From: Paludibacterium yongneupense DSM 18731
Lineage (GTDB): Bacteria; Pseudomonadota; Gammaproteobacteria; Burkholderiales; Chromobacteriaceae
DNA length: 64,000 nucleotides
Assembly (NCBI RefSeq): GCF_000422925.1
Contig: NZ_AUGZ01000004.1
Coordinates: 372,001 to 436,000, forward strand
Direction of reading: 5' to 3'
Positions within the stretch are counted from its first letter, which is position 1. Each line of letters begins with the position of its first letter. Below the pieces are notes generated by a model, which saw only the letters and a list, made by a program, of their open reading frames with translations, searched no databases and was not told the DNA's origin. Shown here one piece after another: positions 46,632 to 55,233 of this stretch. The position numbers and the translations under genes were made by a program.

Positions 46632-47465
46632 ATGGCCGACATCTCCGATGTTCTGAACGTGCTGGTCGGAAGTGCTGCGGCCATTTTATATCCAAGCGGT
46701 ACCTCATCGCCGAGCGCCTGTGGTGCCCCGGTAAAGGTGTACTCGGGCTGGCCAGCGGCAAAAGTGCTTGAGGATGACCTCCGGGCGGGAAAGCTGCATG
46801 TATCGGTGTTCCCTCTGCCCACGGAGCGCAAGACCACCCGCCATATCGGTAGGAAACTCAAGGTAACCCATCCGGGGGGGGCGACGCTGACAGCAACGGT
46901 TTCCGGAAATACCGTCGCAATCGGCGGGGCCGTGAGCGTCCCCCAGAACGTTTACCTGCTGGCCAACGGGGTCGGTGCCGTCTACGCTGTTCAGGCCTCC
47001 GATACGCTGGCAACCATTGCGGCAGCGCTTGCTGTTCTGGCTCAGTCAGTAGTGCCCGGAGCTTCCAGTATGGGAACGGTGCTGACGCTGCCTGGGGCAC
47101 ACTCTGTCGTTGCTCGGGTCGGTGCCGTTGGTACGGCCATCAGGGAAACGAAGCGGCAGGAGAAGCAGATCCAGCTCTCGGTCTGGGCGTCCACCCCGTC
47201 GCTGCGCGATACGGCAGCATCCGTGCTCGATTCTGCGCTATCGGCATCGAGCGGGATTGCGTTCCCTGATGGGTCGGTCGGGATTTTGCTGTATTCGCAC
47301 TCGAACCAGACTGACCTCAGCAAGGAAAAGCTCTACCGCCGCGACCTGATATACACCGTCGATTACGCAACGACGCAGAGCGTTTCGGCTCCACAAGTCA
47401 TCGCGCCAGTGCTCAATGTCGCGTCGCAAGACAGTGGGCAATCCATCACAACCATTCAGGAGTAG
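46632..47465 (+). CDS. phage hypothetical protein preceding the tail sheath
   Basis: 277 residues. MADISDVLNVLVGSAAAILY at the start, a beta-rich middle and a C-terminal IQLSVWASTPSLRDTAASVL/LYRRDLIYTVDY region that resembles tail-terminator or completion folds. It starts 1 bp after the previous stop. Assignment is weak. Confidence 0.62.
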   Translation: MADISDVLNVLVGSAAAILYPSGTSSPSACGAPVKVYSGWPAAKVLEDDLRAGKLHVSVFPLPTERKTTRHIGRKLKVTHPGGATLTATVSGNTVAIGGAVSVPQNVYLLANGVGAVYAVQASDTLATIAAALAVLAQSVVPGASSMGTVLTLPGAHSVVARVGAVGTAIRETKRQEKQIQLSVWASTPSLRDTAASVLDSALSASSGIAFPDGSVGILLYSHSNQTDLSKEKLYRRDLIYTVDYATTQSVSAPQVIAPVLNVASQDSGQSITTIQE

Positions 47466-47468
47466 TCC

Positions 47469-47624
47469 ATGGCTGACCCGAAATTCATCTTGGTCGTCAT
47501 TCACCCGTTCGCTGATTTTCAGCGCGGGCATCAAATCACCGATCCCGGCGAGATTGCCGAGGTTTTGGCCGGCGAGTGCGCGCACCACGTCCACAAGACG
47601 CCGGTGGAAGGCTCGCCCGCGTAG
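47469..47624 (+). CDS. small phage protein, 51 residues
   Basis: MADPKFILVVIHPFADFQRG and EVLAGECAHHVHKTP. It begins 3 bp after the upstream stop and is read in the late direction just before the sheath. No family recognised. Confidence 0.65.
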   Translation: MADPKFILVVIHPFADFQRGHQITDPGEIAEVLAGECAHHVHKTPVEGSPA

Positions 47625-47647
47625 TCACCCCACACAACCACCACGAG

Positions 47648-47680
47648 AACCCGGTCTAGTGCCGGGTTTTTGTATTTTTG
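47648..47680 (+). terminator. terminator-like hairpin upstream of sheath gene
   Basis: AACCCGG-TCTAGTG-CCGGGTT then TTTGTATTTTTGGAG; the U-rich tract merges with the sheath ribosome site. Confidence 0.65.
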
Positions 47681-47689
47681 GAGTAGCCA

Positions 47690-49243
47690 ATGCCCATTTA
47701 TCAGGCTGGCAGTATCAATACGGCGGCGCTCTCGGCTCCCGATCTGTACGTGCAGGTCCTGGCCCCGAAAACCCGATACATCAACGGCGTCGCTACCGAC
47801 GTTCTTGGCCTCGTGGGCATTGGCTCGTGGGGTCCGGTAAACAGCCCGTACCTGATCGGCGGTACGGCCGACATGCAGCGCTACCTCGGCAACCAGCAGG
47901 TGCGCAAGTATGATTTGGCCACGCACGTTGCCGTTTCGATCCAGCTGGGTGCAACGAACATTCGCGCTGTGCGCATAACAGACGGCACCGATACGGCGGC
48001 CTCGACCGCTTTGAAGGACACCGCCAGTACGCCGGTAACCGGCGCATCGCTGACGGGTTTCTATACCGGCACCATCGGCAACAACCTGTCGGCCTTCATC
48101 TCTGCAGGGACGGCTGTCGGCAGCTTCAAGTTGACGGTGATTCTCGCCGGGCAGACGCCGGAAGTATTCGATAACCTGACCGGTACCGGTGCGGCCTTCT
48201 GGGCATCGCTGGTCAGTGCAGTGAACAACGGGCAAAGCGGCATCCGCGGCCCCTCGCAGTTGGTGGTCGCTTCCATCGGCACTTCGTCGGGCACGCCGAA
48301 CGCATCGACCACGTACGCCTTCACCGGCGGCACCGATGGCACGACTACCCTGACCGATGCATTGCTTGTTGGCCAGGACGGCTATGGCGCCACTCGCAAG
48401 GGCATGTACGCGCTGCGAGGCACGAATGCCCAGGTCGTCAACCTGATCGACTTGACGGATTCGACGCAGTGGGCCGGCATGCTGGCCTACGGGCTCAGCG
48501 AGGGCGCTTACGTCATCACTCAGGGGCCGGCGGGCGCCTCTTACTCGACCGTATCGACCAGCCTCAATACCGTCGGCGCGGACGGCTACGGCCTCAAGGT
48601 GCTCGTGGGTGACTGGGTGTATTGGTACGACACTGTCAATGGTCAAAATCGCATGCTGGCCCCGGCAACGTTCTCGGCGGCCGAGATCGCAGCGCTGTCC
48701 CCGCACATCAGCCCGCTGAACAAAAAGCTGATCAATGCTGTCGGCACCCAGCGCCAGCTTGCGAACCAGCCGTACAGCCTTTCCGAGATTGGCGCGATCA
48801 ATACCGCCAGGCTGGATGTCATCACGAACCCGTGCCCGGGCGGCAGTTACTTCGGGCATCGCTCTGGGTTGAACTGCTCGAGCTCGTCGACGCAGAACGG
48901 CGACACCTACACCCGGATGACGAACTTCCTGTCGCTGACGCTGGCGGCATCGTTCGGCTATGTGGTGGGTGAAAACCAGACCACCGACCTGCGGCGCGAG
49001 TCGAAGAGCACGATCGAGGCTTTCCTGTCGACCCTGGAAGATCAGGGGATGATCGGCGACCCGAACGGCGGTAAGTGCTTCTCGGTGCAAATCGACAAGA
49101 CCAATAACCCGGACAGCCGCGTCGCCCTTGGCTACCTGCAGGCCGATGTGCAGGTCAAGTATCTCAACGTCGTTCGCTACTTCCTGATCAACCTGGAAGC
49201 CGGCGGCAGCGTAACGATTACCGTCTCGGCTAATCCCCGATAA
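47690..49243 (+). CDS. contractile tail sheath protein
   Basis: 517 residues. The N-terminus MPIYQAGSINTAALSAPDLY-type segment and the large middle domain lead to a conserved C-terminal domain (FGYVVGENQTTDLRRESKST, VKYLNVVRYFLINLEAGGSV), as in myovirus sheath proteins. The sheath contracts to drive the tube through the target envelope. It is intact, with TGGAG upstream. Confidence 0.88.
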   Translation: MPIYQAGSINTAALSAPDLYVQVLAPKTRYINGVATDVLGLVGIGSWGPVNSPYLIGGTADMQRYLGNQQVRKYDLATHVAVSIQLGATNIRAVRITDGTDTAASTALKDTASTPVTGASLTGFYTGTIGNNLSAFISAGTAVGSFKLTVILAGQTPEVFDNLTGTGAAFWASLVSAVNNGQSGIRGPSQLVVASIGTSSGTPNASTTYAFTGGTDGTTTLTDALLVGQDGYGATRKGMYALRGTNAQVVNLIDLTDSTQWAGMLAYGLSEGAYVITQGPAGASYSTVSTSLNTVGADGYGLKVLVGDWVYWYDTVNGQNRMLAPATFSAAEIAALSPHISPLNKKLINAVGTQRQLANQPYSLSEIGAINTARLDVITNPCPGGSYFGHRSGLNCSSSSTQNGDTYTRMTNFLSLTLAASFGYVVGENQTTDLRRESKSTIEAFLSTLEDQGMIGDPNGGKCFSVQIDKTNNPDSRVALGYLQADVQVKYLNVVRYFLINLEAGGSVTITVSANPR

Positions 49244-49256
49244 CCCATGAAAAACG

Positions 49257-49286
49257 GCCCCTCTCAGGAGGGGCGTTTGCATTTTT
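49257..49286 (+). terminator. terminator-like hairpin upstream of tail tube gene
   Basis: GCCCCTC-TCAG-GAGGGGC then GTTTGCATTTTTGGAG. Confidence 0.65.
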
Positions 49287-49298
49287 GGAGTGTGAAAT

Positions 49299-49730
49299 AT
49301 GCCTCAAGGTGGGTATTCCATTGGCCTCGACGTTGCGATAGACATTCTTGGCCCGTACGGCGCGATCCGGCTCGACAAGATCACGTCCTTCGATTCGAAA
49401 CCAAAGGTCAGCAGCACGGCAGTGACCGCTCTTAGCGGAGAAACCGACGAATTGTTGTTCCTCAAGGGCTGGCAGGGAACGATCGATCTGGAACGAACCG
49501 ACTCCACCGTCGATGACTGGTGGGCACAGGTTGAATCCGATTTTTACGGCGGCAAATCGACGTCGCCGGCCACCATTACCGAAACCATTGCCGAGCCTGA
49601 CGGCAGTACGACCACCTGGCGCTATCAGCGCGTCGTATTGACGCTGGTCGATGCCGGCAAAAAGCAGGGCGACAAGACGGTGCCGATGCAAATGACCTTC
49701 ACGGCGGCACGCCGCATCAAGGTTAGCTAA
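49299..49730 (+). CDS. tail tube protein
   Basis: 143 residues, beta-rich. GLDVAIDILGPYGAIRLDKI, then TALSGETDELLFLKGWQGTI and MQMTFTAARRIKVS, are typical of myovirus tube subunits directly after the sheath gene. Hexameric rings stack to form the inner tube. Confidence 0.82.
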   Translation: MPQGGYSIGLDVAIDILGPYGAIRLDKITSFDSKPKVSSTAVTALSGETDELLFLKGWQGTIDLERTDSTVDDWWAQVESDFYGGKSTSPATITETIAEPDGSTTTWRYQRVVLTLVDAGKKQGDKTVPMQMTFTAARRIKVS

Positions 49731-49820
49731 ACCCTTTGGCGCGGCAAGCGGGGCACCGTGGCCGGGTTCGTCGCCGGCCCGCCGCGCCACCCAGACGGCT
49801 CATGACGAGAGGAAAACGAA

Positions 49821-50231
49821 ATGGCAAAAGTTACCGTACACGAAGAAACCGAAGAGGTTGCAGCAACCAAGCCGGTGCAGCGCGGCCCCGTACTGACCAC
49901 ACTGGAGCCCGATGCGCGCGGGCGCATCATCAAGTTGCGCGAGCTCGATCCGCTGCAGCAGAGCCGGCTGGTGATGGCGGTTGGCGGCGAGAACGCCGCG
50001 AATCAGGTCTATATGAACGGCTTTGCGCTGCCCGCCGCGATGGTTGCCCATATCGATGACGACTTCTTCGGGTTGCCTGGAAACGTCAAACAGATCGATG
50101 CGATGCTCTCCCAGCTTGGCGCCGATGGCATGGCCGCGATCAATACGCATCTCGTCGCCAAATTCGAAGCTGCCAAGGCTGAAATGGAAAAGGCCGTGAT
50201 ATCGGCAGAGCAGGCGGCCGCAAAAAACTAG
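49821..50231 (+). CDS. tail assembly chaperone, zero-frame product
   Basis: 136 residues. MAKVTVHEETEEVAATKPVQ, then GRIIKLRELDPLQQSRLVMA. The position between tube and tape-measure genes marks it as the G/E-type chaperone. The last codons are GCA AAA AAC TAG, so a perfect A-AAA-AAC slippery heptamer (50222-50228) abuts the stop. Confidence 0.82.
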   Translation: MAKVTVHEETEEVAATKPVQRGPVLTTLEPDARGRIIKLRELDPLQQSRLVMAVGGENAANQVYMNGFALPAAMVAHIDDDFFGLPGNVKQIDAMLSQLGADGMAAINTHLVAKFEAAKAEMEKAVISAEQAAAKN

Positions 50232-50419
50232 TCGGGAACCCTGATTTCCGTAGTCGGTGCTGGCTACTGAGGAACGGGGTTCCTTTCGACCGGGTGTTTG
50301 AGTGTGACACGCTTTTGCCCCACGAGCGCAATGCCATGTCAATCACGTTTTCCGAGTTCGAAGGGGGAGAATTCGACTGGAACACCATGACTTTCAAGGA
50401 GCGGAAGGATGGAGTTTAA
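50222..50419 (+). CDS. -1 frameshift extension of the tail chaperone
   Basis: Shifting -1 at A-AAA-AAC bypasses TAG 50229-50231 and reads LVGNPDFRSRCWLLRNGVPF, then DRVFECDTLLPHERNAMS and FNWNTMTFKERKDG-like sequence to TAA 50417-50419. This adds about 63 residues, for a fusion of about 199. It has no start codon of its own. It matches the G-GT arrangement of tailed phages. Confidence 0.8.
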   Translation, partial: KKLVGNPDFRSRCWLLRNGVPFDRVFECDTLLPHERNAMSITFSEFEGGEFDWNTMTFKERKDGV

Positions 50420-50903
50420 CGACATGGCCGCGCTCGCTTTCCATTTTGCAAAGGCTGCGGCCCGTGAGCCGGTAGTCCTTGAGAATGGCCTGGAGAAGTG
50501 CGCTGTTCACATCGAAGGGCTGGCCAAGGACGAAATCGGCCATTACCAGAGCAGCGTCGGCCCATTTCCAGCTTGGGCAGAGCTTGCCGACTCCCCGGAA
50601 CAGCAGAAGGCGGCCCATGGATACCCGGTCGATGCGCCATTGCTGGCATCAGGAGAAATGCGCGAGGCCATTACGCATGAGGTTTCCGGGTTTGAAGCGG
50701 CAATCGGGGTGAAAGACGATGATGCGGGAAAAAAGCTGATTTACCACGAACTCGGGACATCAAAAATGCCGGCGCAGCCCGTTCTTGGACCTGCGGCATT
50801 CCGAGGCAAGGAATTCATCATCCGAACAATTGGTCATGCCGCCGTATCGGGGATGATTGGCGGCGAACAAATCCATTCTTCGCCCGGTTACGAGGGAAAG
50901 TAG
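50409..50903 (+). CDS. HK97 gp10-like / virion morphogenesis protein
   Basis: 164 residues. LEKCAVHIEGLAKDEIGHYQ near the start and KMPAQPVLGPAAFRG near residue 125 recall HK97 gp10-type tail-completion proteins ('MPARPFL.PA'). It overlaps the frameshift extension by 11 bp. Such genes more often lie before the tube, so its place between chaperone and tape measure is unusual. Confidence 0.68.
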   Translation: MEFNDMAALAFHFAKAAAREPVVLENGLEKCAVHIEGLAKDEIGHYQSSVGPFPAWAELADSPEQQKAAHGYPVDAPLLASGEMREAITHEVSGFEAAIGVKDDDAGKKLIYHELGTSKMPAQPVLGPAAFRGKEFIIRTIGHAAVSGMIGGEQIHSSPGYEGK

Positions 50904-50904
50904 A

Positions 50905-51159
50905 TCAGCCGAATATCAAGGAGCAGATTAATGCGGTCAGAGCGATCAATGCGCCCCCAGCAAAGACAAGAACGACTGACGATATCGTGAAAAGCAACAG
51001 CCCATCCTGCAGCCCGAGTTTGGTTACAGCCTTCTCGGGGGCGGAACTGACGTGTATTCCCTTCCACTGACGAGGACTTTTTTCTAAAGGAACGTCCTCG
51101 ATCTGATCGCCGTTCCACTGGATGACGCGATGTTGTTTTGCCAGGTGAGTCAAAACCAA
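50905..51159 (-). CDS. antisense moron-like small membrane protein
   Basis: 84 residues in the only late-region frame on the minus strand that fills a gap between genes. A soluble N-terminal part (IQWNGDQIEDVPLEKSP) is followed by a C-terminal hydrophobic stretch (LLLFTISSVVLVFAGGALIA, then LTALICSLIFG), one or two helices. Only TTG starts (51159 or 51153) are available and no ribosome site is visible. Either a weakly expressed moron or a start-less relic. Function unknown. Confidence 0.45.
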   Translation of the reverse strand: MVLTHLAKQHRVIQWNGDQIEDVPLEKSPRQWKGIHVSSAPEKAVTKLGLQDGLLLFTISSVVLVFAGGALIALTALICSLIFG

Positions 51160-51174
51160 TAAAGGAAAATCATT

Positions 51175-53118
51175 ATGGCATTCGACGCCTATTCCGTCGC
51201 GGTAAAACTATCGCTCGTGAGCAACGTCGGCGCCGGGCTGCTGTCGCTGTCGAAGAATCTGCAGTCGACACACATGGATGCGAAGGAGCTGGAGAACAGG
51301 CTTGGCTCCATCGGGAAGCGGCTGGAGCTAGGGAACAGCATGTTTGCCGGTGGGAAGGCTATCGCAACCATGTTCAAGACGCCAGTCGAGAAAGCGATCG
51401 AGTATCAGCGCGAGCTTTCCAAGCTCAAGCAAATGGGGCTTGGCGACGCGCAGATTCAGGATGCTCAAAAGTTCGTGCAGGCGACGCAGATCATCGGGAC
51501 ATCAGTGATGGATCGGATGAAGTTGTTCGTGGAAACGCAGGGCGCATTCCGCGAATCAGGCATGGCTGGCCCGAAGGCACTCGAGGCGGCAAAGACCATG
51601 ACTCCAATCCTGGGGGCATACCAGACTGCAGTTCAGACGCTCGATGGCGACAAGCGGGCAACCGCTGAGAGCGGGATGATGGCGCTCAACCGGCTCGTTG
51701 ATCAGATGGGGGGGGTGCACGATCCACGGCGTGCTGCCGCGATTGTTGACTCAGCATTTAAGTCCGTCCAAGCGACTGGGAAAATGATCACACCGGAGCA
51801 GATCGGTCGATTCCGTAGTTCCGGTGGCGCGGCGGTGGCAAATTACACTGACAAAGCCCTATTCGCAGGGCTCGAGCCGATCATGGGCGAGCTGAAGGAA
51901 AGCACGATGGGCATGGGGCTGCGCACGGCCTATGCTCGCATGCAGGGTCATATCAAACCACCAAACCAGCTAGTGGGCGAAGCGATGAGGCTCGGAATCT
52001 GGGACAAGAAGGAAGTTGTGTTCAACTCGATGGGCGGCATACAAAAGCTCAAAGGGAACCCACTCAAGGGTGAATATTCCGGCTTGATGAACTCAGACCC
52101 CGTCGCGTTTGCAGAAAAAATGCTGGCTGTATATAAGGCGCACGGAATCACGCAGCAATCCGACATCTCTCGTGAAAACATGATGCTGTTCGGTAGTAAT
52201 GGTGCAAAATTTTATGACCTGATGATGAGGCAGATGCCAAAGCTTAAGAGCTCCGAAGGCGCATTCGGCGTAGCGCATGGCATTGGAGCGACGAATAAGG
52301 ACAACGCTAACTCTCCACAGATGGCGATCCTGCAGTTTGATAAGGCCATAGATGGCCTTTGTCTTTCTATTGGGAATGATCTCTTGCCAATGATTACACC
52401 GCTGGTTGGGAGGATGACTGAATTGGCTGTGGAGCTGGGGAAGCATCCTGATCTAATAAGAAATTTTACATTCGCGCTTGTCGGCCTCTCTGCGTCTCTG
52501 GCGACTGGAGGCCTGATCAACATGGTATGGGGGGCTGGCAATGGGTTCCTCCTGCTATATGACGTACTGAAAGGAGGAAGGATCGCAAGTGCAATTCTGT
52601 CCTGGACGGCACTCATTGGGAAGGTTCTATTAACAGGCTTGCGCGCTATTCCTGTCGTTGGTTGGGTCGTCATGGCCGTGACTCTTGGAATTTACCTGTG
52701 GCGGAATTGGGGGGCCGTATGGAAGGGAACCAAGGCCGTGTTCGGCTTCATCTCGGATGGGGTCGGTGCCTTGTGGAGTGGCATATCTGCAGCATTTTCT
52801 GCCGGGTACGGGGTTATAAAAGGATTCGTCGGTTGGTTCTTTGAACAATGGGCATGGCTGATCGGGAAGGTGAAGGGATTTTTCTCTATTGGCGATAAGC
52901 CGGCAGCCTCCCACTCCACTGCTCCCGTCCCGCCCAAGGTACAGCCGGTCTTTCACTTCCATGTCAGCGTTCCAGTCGACGGCAAGAAGGTCGCCGAGGT
53001 GGTTACGAAGTACCAGGCGCAATTCGCCTCGCGCGCGCCGACCGGCGGTTCTTCCGTTGACCCGGCCATGAACCATATTTTCCCTGGCATGTATAGCGGT
53101 GTATTTGGAGGAGGCTGA
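51175..53118 (+). CDS. tail tape measure protein
   Basis: 647 residues. Long helical N-terminal part (GAGLLSLSKNLQSTHMDAKE, RLGSIGKRLELG, EYQRELSKLKQMGL), then membrane-like helices at about 435-590 (GLINMVWGAG, AIPVVGWVVMAVTLGIYLW, FISDGVGALWSGISAAF). It sets tail length and probably helps channel formation. AAAGGA precedes the ATG. It follows the chaperone genes as expected. Confidence 0.85.
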   Translation: MAFDAYSVAVKLSLVSNVGAGLLSLSKNLQSTHMDAKELENRLGSIGKRLELGNSMFAGGKAIATMFKTPVEKAIEYQRELSKLKQMGLGDAQIQDAQKFVQATQIIGTSVMDRMKLFVETQGAFRESGMAGPKALEAAKTMTPILGAYQTAVQTLDGDKRATAESGMMALNRLVDQMGGVHDPRRAAAIVDSAFKSVQATGKMITPEQIGRFRSSGGAAVANYTDKALFAGLEPIMGELKESTMGMGLRTAYARMQGHIKPPNQLVGEAMRLGIWDKKEVVFNSMGGIQKLKGNPLKGEYSGLMNSDPVAFAEKMLAVYKAHGITQQSDISRENMMLFGSNGAKFYDLMMRQMPKLKSSEGAFGVAHGIGATNKDNANSPQMAILQFDKAIDGLCLSIGNDLLPMITPLVGRMTELAVELGKHPDLIRNFTFALVGLSASLATGGLINMVWGAGNGFLLLYDVLKGGRIASAILSWTALIGKVLLTGLRAIPVVGWVVMAVTLGIYLWRNWGAVWKGTKAVFGFISDGVGALWSGISAAFSAGYGVIKGFVGWFFEQWAWLIGKVKGFFSIGDKPAASHSTAPVPPKVQPVFHFHVSVPVDGKKVAEVVTKYQAQFASRAPTGGSSVDPAMNHIFPGMYSGVFGGG

Positions 53119-53120
53119 GC

Positions 53121-54110
53121 ATGACCGTTTTGAGTTCCATGCTTAACTTCGCCCGGGGCATGAATCCGGCGGCGACTCGCCTGATACTCGGAACCTTCGA
53201 GTTTCTGGATTTCGAGATACCGGAGCGGATCGCCCTTGGCGCCAAGCAGCAGACCACCGTGCACAAACTGGTCGGTGGCCGCCGCGTCATCGATGTCATG
53301 GGGGTCGATTACGACCCGATCACCTGGTCGGGGATCATCAGCGGGAAGAACACGGCAGCGCGCGTCCGAACACTCGAGCAGATGCGGGATGCGGGCGAGG
53401 TCCTGCCGCTGACGCTCGACGAATACTCATTCGACGTGCTGATCTCTTCGTTCGTCCCGACCTACGAATGGGCGTATCGGCGCCCGTACACGATCGAACT
53501 GTTGGTCAGAGCCCGGAATGATGCGCCCAAAAGAGCGAATACCCTGTCAGGCGCTCTCGACGCTCTCATAAACAGTGATGTTGGTAAGGCGATGAACCTG
53601 TCGAATACCATCAATGTGTCATCGGTCACCGACGCCGTGACGGCCGTCCAGTCCGCCGTATCGCAGGTACGGGACATTGCGCACGCGACCGTCGATGCGG
53701 TGCAGAGCATTGTCAAGCCCATTGTCGCAGCGCAGCAGCTGGTTTCGACCACGATCACCAGCCTGGAATCGTCGTTGGGGGAGATCACCACCCTTGGCGG
53801 CCTGGTGCCCGGCAATCCCGTCTCACTCGCCGTCAGCCGCACGCTGTCGCAGGCCACGGCCCTTACGCAAACGAGTGCCCTGTATCAGATGCAGAACGTG
53901 TTGGGGCGTCTGAACAAGAACGTGCAGGCCGGGCAGACCGCGGATGGCGTGAGCTCGGTGACGCAGACGGGCGGAAACTTGTGTGCAGTGGCCGCAAAGG
54001 CCTATCTCGACCAGTCATTGTGGCCTGGAATTGCCATGGCCAACAATAGAACCGATCCATGGCTTACCGGCATAAACACAATCATCATTCCATCAAACCC
54101 GAGTTCATAG
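53121..54110 (+). CDS. phage baseplate / DNA-circulation-type tail protein
   Basis: 329 residues. The N-terminal ~130 residues (FEIPERIALGAKQQTTVHKL, RVIDVMGVDYDPITWSGIIS) are like the hub-proximal LysM-type or 'DNA circularisation N' proteins of myotails. The rest is helical and Ser/Val-rich and ends in a ~50-residue segment. GGAGG precedes the ATG, 2 bp after the tape-measure stop. Confidence 0.68.
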   Translation: MTVLSSMLNFARGMNPAATRLILGTFEFLDFEIPERIALGAKQQTTVHKLVGGRRVIDVMGVDYDPITWSGIISGKNTAARVRTLEQMRDAGEVLPLTLDEYSFDVLISSFVPTYEWAYRRPYTIELLVRARNDAPKRANTLSGALDALINSDVGKAMNLSNTINVSSVTDAVTAVQSAVSQVRDIAHATVDAVQSIVKPIVAAQQLVSTTITSLESSLGEITTLGGLVPGNPVSLAVSRTLSQATALTQTSALYQMQNVLGRLNKNVQAGQTADGVSSVTQTGGNLCAVAAKAYLDQSLWPGIAMANNRTDPWLTGINTIIIPSNPSS

Positions 54111-54111
54111 C

Positions 54112-55233
54112 ATGGACCTGAACAACCCGCTTGCAGCATCCAGCGCCCGGCAAATCACCGGGCGCTGTCTTTTGGGGGATGTCGAAATGCCGTTTGTCTC
54201 GTTCGATGTGGACGAGAACGCATTCAACTCGGCGGACACCTTCTCGGTGACCTTTGCCACCTCAGGGCTGCCGGCCGGATACGGCTTGGCCTGGTGGAGT
54301 ACTCAGACAAAAATCACTGTTGAGCTCTACGCCACCATCGTAACCGCTGATGGGCCGGACGATAAACGGCTGATCCTCGGCGACGTGGATTCCTGGCAGT
54401 TTCACCCGGCCCGATTTGAGGTAACTGCAGTCGGCCGCGATTACACTGCGCGATTCATCGAGAGCAAGGTACTTGGCGACTCGTTCAAGAATCTCACTTC
54501 GAGCCAGATTGCGACAACGCTTGCCGCAAGGCACGGGCTAAGCGCCGTAGTGAAACCAACAAAGGGACTGTTCGGCACGTTCTCTCAGATCGACACAACC
54601 CATCTGCAGGGAGAGCAAACGGAGTGGGATCTGCTGACCTATCTGGCGGCCTACGAGAACTATCAGGTGTATGTGGATGGCACAACACTGCACTTCGTAC
54701 CGGCTATCACCGATGCGGCAAAGTCTGACCAGTACGTCATCCGCTGGCAGCCGCCTGGAGCGCTCCCATATCCGCAAGCCAATGTTTCCGATGACCTGCT
54801 GTTTGAGCGGGCCTTGACCATCACCAAGGGGGTCATTGTCGAGGTGCACTCATGGCAGATGATGCGCAAGCGGCAAAAGCAGATCGTGGCTTCCTACCCC
54901 AAGACGTCGGCCAAGGGTACCGCCGTTGGTGGATCGACCGCCAAGTCTCAGGTCTATCGGATCATTCGCAACGGGTTGACGCAGGAGCAGGCCACCAAGC
55001 TGGCCGAGGCCACCTACAAGAAAATCGTCGCGCACGAAATGAAGGTGTCGGGTTCAACCGCCGGCGATAACCTGCTGTCGTCGCGGACCATGGTCCGCAT
55101 CGAGGGCACCGGAACTGTATTTGACCAGCTGTATTTCTGCGACTCGATCAAGCGGTCAATGAGCTTCGACGGAGGCTATTCCATGACTTTCACTGCCAAG
55201 AACCACTCGCCTGCCATGGAGGTATCGGGATGA
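54112..55233 (+). CDS. baseplate hub protein (gp27/gpD-like)
   Basis: 373 residues. SFDVDENAFNSADTFSVTFA and ILGDVDSWQFHPARFEVTAV at the start, TEWDLLTYLAAYENYQVYVD in the middle, and MVRIEGTGTVFDQLYFCDSI near the end fit the hub proteins of Mu gp44/P2 D type. It carries the spike. Its stop overlaps the spike gene start (ATGA). Confidence 0.78.
   Translation: MDLNNPLAASSARQITGRCLLGDVEMPFVSFDVDENAFNSADTFSVTFATSGLPAGYGLAWWSTQTKITVELYATIVTADGPDDKRLILGDVDSWQFHPARFEVTAVGRDYTARFIESKVLGDSFKNLTSSQIATTLAARHGLSAVVKPTKGLFGTFSQIDTTHLQGEQTEWDLLTYLAAYENYQVYVDGTTLHFVPAITDAAKSDQYVIRWQPPGALPYPQANVSDDLLFERALTITKGVIVEVHSWQMMRKRQKQIVASYPKTSAKGTAVGGSTAKSQVYRIIRNGLTQEQATKLAEATYKKIVAHEMKVSGSTAGDNLLSSRTMVRIEGTGTVFDQLYFCDSIKRSMSFDGGYSMTFTAKNHSPAMEVSG

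Noticed and set aside
47531-49282. 583-codon minus-strand open frame
   Set aside because: Mirror of the tail sheath gene; composition is an artefact of GC-rich third positions.
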